64,000 bases of DNA. It comes from Kordiimonas sp. SCSIO 12603. Its GTDB lineage: Bacteria > Pseudomonadota > Alphaproteobacteria > Sphingomonadales > Kordiimonadaceae. Below the pieces are notes generated by a model that saw only the letters and a list, made by a program, of their open reading frames with translations, ran no database searches and was not told the origin of the DNA. The stretch lies in assembly GCF_024398035.1 (NCBI RefSeq), contig NZ_CP073748.1, forward strand, positions 735,501 through 799,500, in the 5' to 3' direction. This document shows positions 8,923 through 18,234 of the stretch, in pieces. The position numbers and the translations under genes are program-made. Each line of letters begins with the position of its first letter. Position 1 is the first letter of the stretch.

Positions 8923-9738
8923 ATGCATACGTTGATGTCATTTATTGAACCTGTATTGGGGCAGGTTGAAAACAGTTATATTCAGCAAGAGCTGATAAAA
9001 TCATTTAAAACACAAGAACCATATTTCCAAACTATTGAGCAGTCTTTCCATAGTTTTACCGGGCATGTGCAATCTCCAGATTCTTTCAGGAAATTCTTTC
9101 ATAGTTGGAGCCAGACAAATAATAGTGCAGTCACTGTTTCTGGCCTGAGTAACCGTTTAAGTTTGTTGGTGCATGAAGATAAACCTGTTGCAGATAAAGG
9201 CAGGTTGCTGGATGCCATTGCCAGCTTGAACCGCATTACTGATGAAGATCTGGCTGTGAAGGGGCATATCCTGCATTCTGATCTCTTCTACCGGATGGCA
9301 ACAGAAATTTCAGGTGATGACGCTTGGATGCTGAAAGCATATTTATTGCCTGAGGCCAGAAGCTTTAAAAGCTGGAAAGATAAAAACAGCCTCCGTAAAT
9401 TCGACCTGATGATAGGGCTGCTTACCACGCTTGCTCATGAAATCTATACTCACGGTGAGGTGGAGTTCATCCTGCCGTTATTCAGAAAATGGCTGAAGCA
9501 TGATTATGGCTGGGAAGATAAGCGCATTGAGAAAAGCCTAGCCTGGATTCAAGTGCATTGTGGGCCAACGGAAAAGGATCATTTTTTCCATGCGATTAAT
9601 GCCGTTGAGCATTTTGCAGATGCTATGGATATTGATTTGGCGGCCTATGATCTCAGTGAAATTGTCAGTGATTATGTGGCGAAAAAAGCGGCTGTTATGG
9701 CCGCACTTACAGCAAATATCGCGGTGCAGGCAGCATAG
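8923..9738 (+). CDS. His-rich alpha-helical protein, paralogue 2, unknown function
   Basis: The 271-residue protein is the paralogue of the product at 7353, similar over the whole length. The ATG at 8923 follows a GGGGGGT ribosome site; an earlier in-frame start has none. Shared landmarks are the NRLSLLVHE helix, LLDAIASLN, LAHE, YGWEDKRIEKSLAWI, and a C-terminal EKDHFFHAINAVEHF helix with Glu and His spaced as in metal-binding helical bundles. The glycosyltransferase gene begins 2 bp after its stop, so the two are almost certainly translated together. Function is unknown. Confidence 0.7.
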   Translation: MHTLMSFIEPVLGQVENSYIQQELIKSFKTQEPYFQTIEQSFHSFTGHVQSPDSFRKFFHSWSQTNNSAVTVSGLSNRLSLLVHEDKPVADKGRLLDAIASLNRITDEDLAVKGHILHSDLFYRMATEISGDDAWMLKAYLLPEARSFKSWKDKNSLRKFDLMIGLLTTLAHEIYTHGEVEFILPLFRKWLKHDYGWEDKRIEKSLAWIQVHCGPTEKDHFFHAINAVEHFADAMDIDLAAYDLSEIVSDYVAKKAAVMAALTANIAVQAA

Positions 9739-9740
9739 CG

Positions 9741-10682
9741 ATGGCAACGGTTTCAGTTATTATTCCCCTGTATAATAAGGTGGATTATATTGATGAAACG
9801 CTTGCGTCTCTTGTGGCGCAAGAACGCCATCCTGATGAGGTTATTATCGTTGATGACTGCAGTACAGATGGCAGCCTGGAGACAGCGAAATTATTCATTC
9901 TTAAATATTTTAAAACAATGCCTGAAACCCGTGTGCATTTTATCGAGCTTGATGAAAATAAAGGCCCGGGTTTTGCGCGTAATGAAGGCCTAAAGTTTGC
10001 GTCCGGCGATTATGTTATTTTCCTTGATGCAGATGATGTTTATGAACCGCCACTGCTTGAGAAAGCAGTGAGGGTAGTGGAAATGTACCGCTGGGATATT
10101 CTCGCAATTGGTATTGAATTGGTCCCTTCTGGTAAAACATATCCCGAGTTTGAAAGGGTTTCGCCTTATTTTGTCCCTTGCACAGAGGATGTGTTTTTAG
10201 GGCTTGATCCGCTTCTTATTGCTACAACAGAAGGGTTCAATATGGGGCGCGGTAGTAACGTTCTTGTTGCTCGGAAATATGCAGTTAAGGAGAGCTTTTC
10301 AGAAACCGCACGTCTTAATGAAGGAATTGATTATTGGTATCGTGTTTTAAAGCATATTGTGGCGCGCAACGGGAAAATGGGGTTGCTTCTTGGAGGGCAT
10401 TTGAAATTCCGAGAGGTCGCTGGCAGTCTTTCTCGTTCTTATTATAAAAACCTAACGGACGTAAGCTATCCACCTTCCTTTGAGCGCTATTATGATAGCG
10501 AAGATATGTATGATCAATTTCTGTTTGATATGGTTTCAAGAAGATGGACAGCACATACCGTGCGTCATTTGAAATCGCCGCTACATAAGGCTTATTTTAT
10601 GCTGCGCCATTTACCCCTTTTCCGCAGGCAGTACCAAACTGGAAAACTGCGAAAGCGTAGCCACAAACAATATATCATTTGA
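9741..10682 (+). CDS. Family 2 glycosyltransferase
   Basis: The 313-residue protein has a GT-A fold N-terminus: VSVIIPLYNKVDYI (nucleotide-binding strand), VIIVDDCSTDGS, NKGPGFARNEGL, and the metal-binding DxD motif in IFLDADD. It transfers a sugar from a nucleotide donor; donor and acceptor cannot be read. There is no membrane segment. The C-terminal 100 residues are basic. The start lies 2 bp after the stop of the His-rich gene, implying translational coupling and a shared job. No other polysaccharide gene is nearby, so an acceptor other than a capsule or O-antigen, such as a protein, should be considered. Confidence 0.88.
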   Translation: MATVSVIIPLYNKVDYIDETLASLVAQERHPDEVIIVDDCSTDGSLETAKLFILKYFKTMPETRVHFIELDENKGPGFARNEGLKFASGDYVIFLDADDVYEPPLLEKAVRVVEMYRWDILAIGIELVPSGKTYPEFERVSPYFVPCTEDVFLGLDPLLIATTEGFNMGRGSNVLVARKYAVKESFSETARLNEGIDYWYRVLKHIVARNGKMGLLLGGHLKFREVAGSLSRSYYKNLTDVSYPPSFERYYDSEDMYDQFLFDMVSRRWTAHTVRHLKSPLHKAYFMLRHLPLFRRQYQTGKLRKRSHKQYII

Positions 10683-10738
10683 AAATATGATGTGATTTAT
10701 CCATTTTATCGACATCTTCGATTTAAGGAGGCTGATAT

Positions 10739-11599
10739 ATGGATATTTCTCAGGCAAAAACGTTCCTCACAGTGGTTGAACTCAGGAACTTTAAAAAGGC
10801 TGCTGAAAAATTGTTTGTCACACAGTCTACGGTAAGCGCGAGAATAAAGAGCCTGGAGGAGCAACTGGGGTGTACGCTTTTTATCCGGAATAAAGCCGGC
10901 GTAACCTTAACTGCGGCAGCCGAGAAGTTTGAACGGCACGCGCAATCAATTGTACAGCTTTGGGATCACGCAAAAAAAGAAGTTGTTCAAACTGAAGAAC
11001 TCACGCCTTCACTCACTATTGGTGCGCGGTTTGGTTTGTGGGAACCACTTTTGATGGATTGGTTGATGGATATCCGGTCCCAGCTTCCAAATACAGTGAT
11101 TAACGCTCGTATCGGTACTGCTAGTTCACTTATTCAGAAACTTCATAATGGTACTATGGATATTTGCCTCGTTTACACGCCCTATACTAATAAGGGGCTG
11201 AGATTAAAAAAACTGTTTGAAGAGAAGTTTGTACTGGTTTCCGGGAATCCTGAGCCACGCTCCATTGATGAAGAGAGCTATATGTATGTGCATTGGGGGA
11301 GTGAATTTGCGCGTAAGCATAAACTTCATTTTCCTGATTTTACATATTCCAAAATGTCAGCCAATTTGGGTGTGCTGGCGCAAAACCTTCTCTTGCGAAC
11401 CGGGTTAATGGGGTATCTGCCATACCGTACCATTCAAAATGAAATAGCCATAGGAACGTTGCATATTATGGAAGATGCACCCGTGCTCACGCTGCCGGTT
11501 TATATGGTTTATTCAGAAACGATTGAGGAGACGGTGTTTGAGCGTGTTTCTGATAGTCTCGAAGTTCACACCAAAGACCTGAACATGCCGTTTGGCTGA
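10739..11599 (+). CDS. LysR family transcriptional regulator
   Basis: The 286-residue protein has the LysR winged helix at residues 1-60 (FKKAAEKLFVTQSTVSARIK then LEEQLGCTLFIR) and a C-terminal substrate-binding domain. A strong ribosome site (AAGGAGG) precedes the ATG. The N-terminus resembles HdfR-like regulators, but this is a weak impression. It is in the same direction as the glycosyltransferase gene, 56 bp downstream, and could belong to that operon or regulate it. The effector is unknown. Confidence 0.9.
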   Translation: MDISQAKTFLTVVELRNFKKAAEKLFVTQSTVSARIKSLEEQLGCTLFIRNKAGVTLTAAAEKFERHAQSIVQLWDHAKKEVVQTEELTPSLTIGARFGLWEPLLMDWLMDIRSQLPNTVINARIGTASSLIQKLHNGTMDICLVYTPYTNKGLRLKKLFEEKFVLVSGNPEPRSIDEESYMYVHWGSEFARKHKLHFPDFTYSKMSANLGVLAQNLLLRTGLMGYLPYRTIQNEIAIGTLHIMEDAPVLTLPVYMVYSETIEETVFERVSDSLEVHTKDLNMPFG

Positions 11600-11617
11600 T
11601 GCAAAACAGAAGGCCAA

Positions 11618-12799
11618 CTATTCAGCTGGCTCTTTATCTTTTAGTAAAGCTGATGCTCTTTCCACGCTATCTGAATAGGTGCCGGATAATGGATCGCCAT
11701 TCATTTTACTGAGACTTAATGATGTTTCAAAATTATTGAGAGCCTTTTTGATTTCGCCAACTTTTTCATATGTCAGGCCCAGGCTATGATAGCCAGTTGC
11801 TGATCCGGGATATGTTTTAATAACCCACTCAAACATCTCAGTAGCTTCATCGAGCCTATTTAGATAATAGAGCCATGTGCCGTAACCGATTGCTCGGTCC
11901 TCTGGCAAAATGATGGAAGTTTCAAGCTGCTTGGACATGGCTTCGTAACGGGTGAGTAAATCCTCCAGCGTTTGAGGTGCATCAGGAATTTCCCAAATAT
12001 TAAAGATATCGGAAAAACCTTTATACTGGCTGATAAGAACTCCACTGTTATGGTTTTCATTCGGAAATCGTCGGTTAAACGATTTAAGCTTTTCAAACTT
12101 GCTCTCGGCGAGGAACTTAACCAGCTCCCCATAGGGGGTTGTCATCATATCAGGCTCATTTGAAAGTGAGATATAGATCTGTCTGGGAGCCAAATTCGCG
12201 AACTGCATCGGAATGGTTTTAATAGTCTTAGCTGCGTGCTTAAGAGTAGCTTTGTTATCCCACCATAAAGATGGGCTTACGGCAATATAAGCATTGAAGA
12301 GTTCTGGTTTGGTGGCAAAGCTGTGAATAGTAAAAAGGCCGCCAAATGATGTCCCGGAAAGCACCTTATAGGGCAGAGTGCGGTATCGCTTGCTAATTTC
12401 CACCATCAGTTCCTTTTCCAGAAAGGTAAGGAATAGATCAGCACCCGTTGGTGTTTGGCCGATTTGTTCATTTATCGGAGTTGGCCTTAGGTCTCTGTTG
12501 CGGTCGGTATTCACAATCCCAACAATAATGGACTTTGGCATTTTATGTTGGTTGTAAAGGAAATCAGCTGAAGCGCTTGTATGGTCCATATGCACTTCGG
12601 CATCAGTAAGATAGATAACAGGATAAGATCTTGCTGAGGCGTTATATCCTTTTGGAAGATGCACGAGAATTTCTCTATGTTCGCCTAAAAGCTCGCTTTG
12701 AATGATGAAGCGTTCCCTTGTTTTCTCGGTGGTTTGGCTTGTTGCCAATGAGGGAGTAATGCCACTGAAAAGCAGCAGTAAAATCAACACAAATTTCAT
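11618..12799 (-). CDS. Secreted esterase (esterase D/Fes-like) with C-terminal TPR repeats
   Basis: The 393-residue protein starts with a signal peptide (MKFVLILLLLFSGI...). Residues about 30-260 form an alpha/beta hydrolase of the putative esterase family that includes enterochelin esterases; the nucleophile elbow is SGTSFGG. From about residue 290 there are TPR-like helices, for example TGYHSLGLTYEKVGEI and KKALNNFETSLSL. The same layout, hydrolase plus TPR, recurs in the unrelated serine hydrolase at 21109. The substrate is unknown. The gene converges on the LysR gene (18 bp between stops). Confidence 0.82.
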   Translation of the reverse strand: MKFVLILLLLFSGITPSLATSQTTEKTRERFIIQSELLGEHREILVHLPKGYNASARSYPVIYLTDAEVHMDHTSASADFLYNQHKMPKSIIVGIVNTDRNRDLRPTPINEQIGQTPTGADLFLTFLEKELMVEISKRYRTLPYKVLSGTSFGGLFTIHSFATKPELFNAYIAVSPSLWWDNKATLKHAAKTIKTIPMQFANLAPRQIYISLSNEPDMMTTPYGELVKFLAESKFEKLKSFNRRFPNENHNSGVLISQYKGFSDIFNIWEIPDAPQTLEDLLTRYEAMSKQLETSIILPEDRAIGYGTWLYYLNRLDEATEMFEWVIKTYPGSATGYHSLGLTYEKVGEIKKALNNFETSLSLSKMNGDPLSGTYSDSVERASALLKDKEPAE

Positions 12800-13129
12800 A
12801 AGTCCACGCCCATCAATATATTAAAGTTATGTTATTATGTATCGTTTCGTGGATATGTAAAGTGATAAATAATAACTAATCGGCGTGGGAACGGTGCCTC
12901 TGGAAGCTTATTGTTTCAGGGGTTGGAATTTTTTCCTTATCGGGATTCAATATAGCCTGTTACCGGGGCAATATCGGCGAAATGTACACTAAATACATTG
13001 GTTTATAATCATTGGTTTTTGTTACCTGTTTGACTGGTTTTTCTTGCTTGTGAAACCTCCATCCTTCTCACAGAGTAAGCTCGTGTCTATTGGCCTACGG
13101 AGCGGCCACTGAGATACGGGGGAGGAAAA
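12800..13129. other. 330-bp divergent intergenic region
   Basis: This stretch separates the esterase gene and the DPP-IV-like peptidase gene and should hold both promoters. I see no good open frame. A TTGACT element near 13030 could be a -35 box for the peptidase gene. The peptidase gene has a strong ribosome site (GGGGGAGGA) directly before its ATG. Confidence 0.4.
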
Positions 13130-15433
13130 ATGAAAACACCACTAATAGCCGCGCTGCTGGCAAGCGCGTTCTTGTCTGCATGTCTGGATGAGCAGAAAAC
13201 CAACACGCCTTTGGAAGTGCCGACAGCGCTAACATCCGCCGATTATGATCGGGCATCTGCACTGTTACCACAGAATTCTCGCAAGCTTGCATACCGCTTA
13301 AGCATTCGGCCGAACTGGATCGGGGAAAGTGACCGTTTCTGGTATATCCGCGAACAAGCCGAGGGGTATGACTATATGTTTGTGGACCCCGCAGAAGGGG
13401 TTCGTCGCTCGTTATTTGATCATGAACGTTTAAAGCAAGCTTTTGAAGATCAGCATGATATTGAGGTTGATGCGTCTGAGTTTGGGCTGAGCACTCTTGA
13501 CGTGCAAGATGATGCACTTGAGTTCAATATGCAGGGCAGCCACTGGCGGCTTACACTTGCCGATTATTCACTTGTTAAATCCGATATCCCTTCTACTGAG
13601 CGCGGTACATCGCCTGATGGTAAATGGCTGGCGTTCAGGAAAGAAGAAAACCTGTTTTTGCGGAACCTTGAAACAGGGGATGAAAAGCAAATTACCACAG
13701 ATGGCATAGAAGGCTTTGGATATGCAGCGCCACTGATTAACCCAAGAAGCCTCATTAATGGCCGCATCAGCAACCCAGATGAATTTACAACGGTTTATTG
13801 GTCGCCAGACTCGAAGAAAGTTGCTTTCTACCGCATTGATAAACGTGAAGCAGGGAAGCTTACGCTTGTGGAATCAAGTCCGAAGAGCGGAGGAACACGG
13901 CCAAACCAGTATGATTATGTATATGCTTTGTCTGGCGAAGAAAAAGTTCCGTTTGCAGATGCGTACATCGCTAATATTGAAACAGATACACTGGTGAAAA
14001 TGGCGCTTGATCCCATTCCAGTACTTTATTACGGCGGTCCTTATTTTAACTGGAATGCTGATAGCGAAACAGCAGTTATTCGCCAGCCGGAACGTGGTTA
14101 TAAAGCTATCCGGTTGATCGCAATTGATGCGGATGATGGCAGCAGCAAAGTGTTGATTGACGATAATCAGGATGACTTTGTTGATTACTATGCCCACCAG
14201 TGGAACCCGGTTGAGGAAACAGGGGAGCATTACTGGTCATCTTTTATTGATGGATGGCAGCATCTGGTACGTTATGATCCTAAAACTGATGAAGTAACAC
14301 CTATCACAAGTGGTAACTGGCGTTACCGTTACATCGCACGCTTAGGTGAAGAAGATGGTTCCATCTATTTTGTGGCGGGCGGCAAGGAAGCAGGCCGAGA
14401 TCCCTATTACAGGCATCTGTACCGCACCGACCGTGACGGCAGTGAGCCTGTACTCCTGACCCCAGAAGCACTTGATCACGGGGTGGATGTATCCCCGACA
14501 GGCACCTATTTTGTGGATAACATGTCAGAGATGAATGTACCCACACGTACGGTGCTAAGAAGCGGTGTTGATGGTGCCATTTTAATGGAACTGGAAACCG
14601 CACAGGCAGATGCTTTGTTTGCAACAGGCTTTCAGATGGCCGAGCCGTTTGAAGCTGTGGCGGCAGACGGTAAGACACCTATTTATGGGGCTATTTACCG
14701 CCCAAGTAACTTTGACCCGAACAAAAGCTACCCGGTGATTGATAACATCTACACAGGGCCTCATTATGTGATGACCCGCAAATCCTTCAGCCGCAGTGTG
14801 CGCACCGAAGCAATGGCGATTGCGGAGCTTGGTTTTATTGTGGTGCATATTGATGGCAGGGGCACGAACCAGCGTTCAAAGGCTTTCCTCGTAGAAGCTT
14901 ATAAAAACCTTGGGCAAACAGGTTATAAAGACCATGAAGTGGCTATCCGCCAGCTTGCAGAAAAATACCCTTATATGGATGCTGACCGAGTAGGTGTTTA
15001 TGGTTTCTCGGCTGGTGGCTATGATACAGCGCGGGTGATGTTCACAATGCCTGATTTTTATAAAGTGGGTGTGGCAGCATCCGGTAACCATGATCACCGC
15101 TCGGATAAAGCGGTGTGGAATGAGCAGTGGATGGGGTTCCCGGCGGGTAGCCATTACGACCGGGATAGCAACCTAACAGTTGCAGGAAACCTGAAGGGTA
15201 AACTATTTCTTGCTCATGGCGAGCTGGATGAAAATGTTAACCCAATGGCAACGCTTCAGCTTGTTGATAAACTGATCGCAGCGAACAAGGATTTTGAATT
15301 CCTGATCGTGCCGGGGTACGGACACTTTCTGGATGATTCACCTTATTTCCAGCGTCGAAGGTTTGATTTCTTTGTAAAACACCTGATGGGGGGCACCCCG
15401 CCCCAAAGGTATGAGATCAAGTTCGAAGACTGA
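13130..15433 (+). CDS. S9 family (DPP-IV-like) serine peptidase, lipoprotein
   Basis: The 767-residue protein has a lipoprotein signal with lipobox LSAC (Cys near residue 18), so it is exported and membrane-anchored. The N-terminal two-thirds is a DPP-IV-type beta-propeller (SPDGKWLAF, VYWSPDSKKVAFYR). The C-terminal alpha/beta hydrolase domain has the nucleophile Ser627 in GFSAGG, the Asp in HGELDENVNP and the His in GYGHFLDD. Enzymes of this group release dipeptides, often after proline, from the N-terminus of peptides. The gene is monocistronic, with a terminator 15 bp downstream. Confidence 0.92.
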   Translation: MKTPLIAALLASAFLSACLDEQKTNTPLEVPTALTSADYDRASALLPQNSRKLAYRLSIRPNWIGESDRFWYIREQAEGYDYMFVDPAEGVRRSLFDHERLKQAFEDQHDIEVDASEFGLSTLDVQDDALEFNMQGSHWRLTLADYSLVKSDIPSTERGTSPDGKWLAFRKEENLFLRNLETGDEKQITTDGIEGFGYAAPLINPRSLINGRISNPDEFTTVYWSPDSKKVAFYRIDKREAGKLTLVESSPKSGGTRPNQYDYVYALSGEEKVPFADAYIANIETDTLVKMALDPIPVLYYGGPYFNWNADSETAVIRQPERGYKAIRLIAIDADDGSSKVLIDDNQDDFVDYYAHQWNPVEETGEHYWSSFIDGWQHLVRYDPKTDEVTPITSGNWRYRYIARLGEEDGSIYFVAGGKEAGRDPYYRHLYRTDRDGSEPVLLTPEALDHGVDVSPTGTYFVDNMSEMNVPTRTVLRSGVDGAILMELETAQADALFATGFQMAEPFEAVAADGKTPIYGAIYRPSNFDPNKSYPVIDNIYTGPHYVMTRKSFSRSVRTEAMAIAELGFIVVHIDGRGTNQRSKAFLVEAYKNLGQTGYKDHEVAIRQLAEKYPYMDADRVGVYGFSAGGYDTARVMFTMPDFYKVGVAASGNHDHRSDKAVWNEQWMGFPAGSHYDRDSNLTVAGNLKGKLFLAHGELDENVNPMATLQLVDKLIAANKDFEFLIVPGYGHFLDDSPYFQRRRFDFFVKHLMGGTPPQRYEIKFED

Positions 15434-15447
15434 TAAACGATACGGAG

Positions 15448-15473
15448 AAGCCAGCTATTAAGCTGGCTTTTTC
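15448..15473 (+). terminator. Terminator after the S9 peptidase gene
   Basis: A 9-bp stem (AAGCCAGCT / AGCTGGCTT) with an ATTA loop is followed by a short T run, 15 bp after the stop codon and just before the converging MOSC gene. Confidence 0.75.
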
Positions 15474-15479
15474 TATAAT

Positions 15480-16172
15480 CTAGCCGTTTAAGCGGGCACT
15501 GGTATCTTCCGCCTTGTTTCCTTCAGCGAACTTGGCAAATGCTGTACGCCAACCTTCTGCGAGCTCTGGCATTTTTGCGAGATAAAGCGCATCTTCTTTT
15601 GATACCTGTTTGGTAAGCCGCGCACGGGTAACGCGTTCCACTGTCCAACCATCTTGTGGCCGATCAGTAAGATGCATCATATCCCCTTTTTCGGCCATGC
15701 CTGGTGTGAGAACCCTGTAGTACCAGCCTGTGAAACCTGTTTTTAGAAATAGAGATGTCATCTGTTTGTTGTTGGTGTAGGCATTTAGCTTCCAGCAGGG
15801 CTGACGGCCTTGGCTTATTTGCACGACAGCGCTTCCTATTTCAAAAATATCGCCAATACATACGTCTTGTTCAGTGAGGCCGAGCGTAGAGATATTTTCA
15901 CCGAATGCAGCAGGTGTTGCTGCTGCTGGCAGGTGGCCATTATCGCACCAGAAAGGATAATGGTCTGCGGCATAATGATGAATAGCTTTGTCTGCTCCGC
16001 CATGTACTGTTAGGTCGGCCTGTTCATCGGCGATGAAGCCATTGGTTTCGATGGTCTGAGCGCCATAAGCGACTGTTTTGTGAATGGCTGAAGGTGCTTT
16101 ACCGGGCCAAAGCTCCTGTTTGGCGCCAACGAAGATGTTTTCAATAGTTGTTTTGAGGTTTGGTAAAGCCAT
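15480..16172 (-). CDS. MOSC domain protein, YiiM-like
   Basis: The 230-residue protein has the MOSC beta-barrel signature: LTVHGGADKAIHHY, FGENISTLGL and the conserved Cys in ISQGRQPCWKL. The start at 16172 (MALPNLKTT) is preferred because GGAG lies 8 nt upstream. E. coli YiiM, with this size and motif set, is a molybdenum-cofactor protein that reduces N-hydroxylated compounds such as 6-N-hydroxylaminopurine. The upstream LysR gene lies on the same strand. No molybdenum-cofactor biosynthesis genes are in the window. Confidence 0.85.
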   Translation of the reverse strand: MALPNLKTTIENIFVGAKQELWPGKAPSAIHKTVAYGAQTIETNGFIADEQADLTVHGGADKAIHHYAADHYPFWCDNGHLPAAATPAAFGENISTLGLTEQDVCIGDIFEIGSAVVQISQGRQPCWKLNAYTNNKQMTSLFLKTGFTGWYYRVLTPGMAEKGDMMHLTDRPQDGWTVERVTRARLTKQVSKEDALYLAKMPELAEGWRTAFAKFAEGNKAEDTSARLNG

Positions 16173-16248
16173 GCACAATCTCCATAATTGCACACAAAGT
16201 ATCGAGTCGAAACATTTTGTGCAATGATTTAATATGGGTACTTTGGTA

Positions 16249-17082
16249 CTACGCAGAGAAATGTTTAATTAGGTCACGTACACGTTGCGGCAAAAGCCGT
16301 TTTTCCGGGTAGACGATATGCATGGTGCGAAGGGCTGGTTTACAGTTTGAAACGTCGAGAGCTACAAGATTATCTGTAATCATATCAGCAGGCAAAAGTG
16401 CGATCCCCATATGTTCACGGGCCGTCATTTCTATAAGCTGTAAATCATCAAACATATGTTTGATTTTCTTTGGCTTTAAAAGGGAGCCGCCTTCTAGTAG
16501 CCATCCATATGCCGAAGCAATGGCGGGCTGGTCTAGCATAGTTTGTTTTGTGATTTTTGTTGGTAAGCTGCGACTGTTTAAAAAATCCCTGCTAGCGCAG
16601 AAACTGTAGGGTACATCCCACAGATATCTTGCGATCAGATCACTGTCCGGCAGCGGGCCAAGCCTAAAAGCTACATCGATGTTATCTCTTATGAAGTCTA
16701 GCCGTTGGTTGGCTGTGATCAACTCGACCTTCACCTGAGGGTATGCTTTCATATAGGTAAGCAGTTTTGGTGCTATTGTTCTGCGGGCTGCGAGTGAAGC
16801 TGCGGTAATACGAATAGTTTGTGCTTTCAGTGTTTCGCCAAAACCACTGATACCTTCAAGAGTTTCCATAGGTGCCTGGCAGCGATCAAGCAAGGCTCGC
16901 CCCTCTTCTGTAAGGCGTACTTGTCGTGTGGTGCGTTCGAATAACTTGATGCCAAGGTGTGTTTCAAGATCAGCAATCCGCCTGCTCATTCGGCTGGGAG
17001 GAATATTCAGTTCTGTCGCTGCTTTGGCAAAATTTTCGGTGCGGGCAACACTGATGAAGAGGGCAAGATCGTTATAAATCAT
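16249..17082 (-). CDS. LysR family transcriptional regulator, likely controls the adjacent quinone reductase gene
   Basis: The 277-residue protein has a LysR helix-turn-helix (FAKAATELNIPPSRMSRRIA, DLETHLGIKLFERTTR) and a C-terminal effector domain of the LTTR type. The ATG at 17082 is chosen because the homologous region starts there; 19 more residues are open upstream. It is divergent from the quinone oxidoreductase gene 97 bp away, the usual arrangement for a LysR regulator and its target. A partial palindrome ATTC-N8-GAAT lies near 17085-17100. Confidence 0.88.
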   Translation of the reverse strand: MIYNDLALFISVARTENFAKAATELNIPPSRMSRRIADLETHLGIKLFERTTRQVRLTEEGRALLDRCQAPMETLEGISGFGETLKAQTIRITAASLAARRTIAPKLLTYMKAYPQVKVELITANQRLDFIRDNIDVAFRLGPLPDSDLIARYLWDVPYSFCASRDFLNSRSLPTKITKQTMLDQPAIASAYGWLLEGGSLLKPKKIKHMFDDLQLIEMTAREHMGIALLPADMITDNLVALDVSNCKPALRTMHIVYPEKRLLPQRVRDLIKHFSA

Positions 17083-17179
17083 AATTCTATTTTTGGAATA
17101 ATTAAGTGCTAAATAGTCTATTATCATACTGTTGTGCAAATGTCATGTTTACGCCAGACAAGCCGAATGGAGATACGAC

Positions 17180-18175
17180 ATGGCATATTCAATAACTATT
17201 CCACAAACAGGTGGCCCCGACGTTTTAGTTTGTGAAGATAAAACGGTGCCAGCGCTTGGAACTGGAGAAGTGTTGGTGCGTAATCACACAGCAGCCGTAA
17301 ATTTTATCGATACAATCATTCGCCGCGGTGAAATGCCTGAAGGTATGATGCCCGACTTACCGCATGTGCCAGGTGTTGAAGGTGCAGGTGTTGTCGAGGC
17401 GATTGGTGCAGGTGTTGATGGCTTCACGATTGGTGACCGAGTTGCGTGGATGGGCCCAATTGGTGCTGCTGGTTATGGTTCATATTCGGTTATCGGTAGC
17501 CATTATATCACTAAACTGGATAAGGATATTTCCTTTGAGCGTGCGGCATCAATTCCAGTAAACGCTATGACCGCGTGGCATATGCTTGTGAATTTAGGTC
17601 AAGCAAAGCGTGGGCAAAGTGTTTTGGTACATGCCGCGGCGGGCGGTGTTGGAACTATGGTTACTCATATCGCCAAGCATCTTGATTTGAAAGTGATAGC
17701 TTCCGTAAGTAGTGATAAAATTGAGTACGCGAAGGCGCAGGGCGCCGATTTCGTTATAGATTACCGCACAGAGAACCTGATTGATCGTGTAAGGGATATT
17801 ACGGACGAAAGAGGTGTTGATCTTACTCTTAATCCGATCTCCGGGGAAAGCCTGAAGGCGGATATGGAAATGCTTGCCCCTCTTGGTACAGCAGTGCTCT
17901 TTGGTTTTCTGGCTGGTCCACCAAAGGGTACATTTGAAGAAGATTTAACCAGACATTTTGGTAAGTCTATCGCGGTTCGTGTTTCCGATATCTACACTTA
18001 TTTCTTCAATCGTCCGGAAGCCTTCAGCGCTGACCTTAAAAGTGTTTTTGAGCTTTTAAACACCGGGGTCCTGAAGCCACAAATCCAAGTTCTACCACTG
18101 AGGGAGGTAGCGGAAGCTCACCGCATGCTTGAAGCGGGAGAAGTGAAGGGTAAACTTGTGCTGGCGATAGATTAA
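17180..18175 (+). CDS. NADPH:quinone oxidoreductase, zinc-independent MDR family
   Basis: The 331-residue protein resembles QOR1/zeta-crystallin: N-terminal GroES-like domain with NFIDTIIRRGEMP and PGVEGAGVV, then a Rossmann domain with HAAAGGVGTMVTHIAKH for NADPH. It lacks the zinc-binding residues of alcohol dehydrogenases. The reaction is NADPH-dependent one-electron reduction of quinones or reduction of reactive carbonyls. The start at 17180 has GGAG upstream; a longer frame from 17132 has no support. It is probably induced through the divergent LysR regulator. Confidence 0.92.
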   Translation: MAYSITIPQTGGPDVLVCEDKTVPALGTGEVLVRNHTAAVNFIDTIIRRGEMPEGMMPDLPHVPGVEGAGVVEAIGAGVDGFTIGDRVAWMGPIGAAGYGSYSVIGSHYITKLDKDISFERAASIPVNAMTAWHMLVNLGQAKRGQSVLVHAAAGGVGTMVTHIAKHLDLKVIASVSSDKIEYAKAQGADFVIDYRTENLIDRVRDITDERGVDLTLNPISGESLKADMEMLAPLGTAVLFGFLAGPPKGTFEEDLTRHFGKSIAVRVSDIYTYFFNRPEAFSADLKSVFELLNTGVLKPQIQVLPLREVAEAHRMLEAGEVKGKLVLAID

Positions 18176-18234
18176 TCTTATGGCCGTTCGTTGGAATGGC
18201 AGGCGTAAGGGCGGCAACATATCTATAAGGGCGT

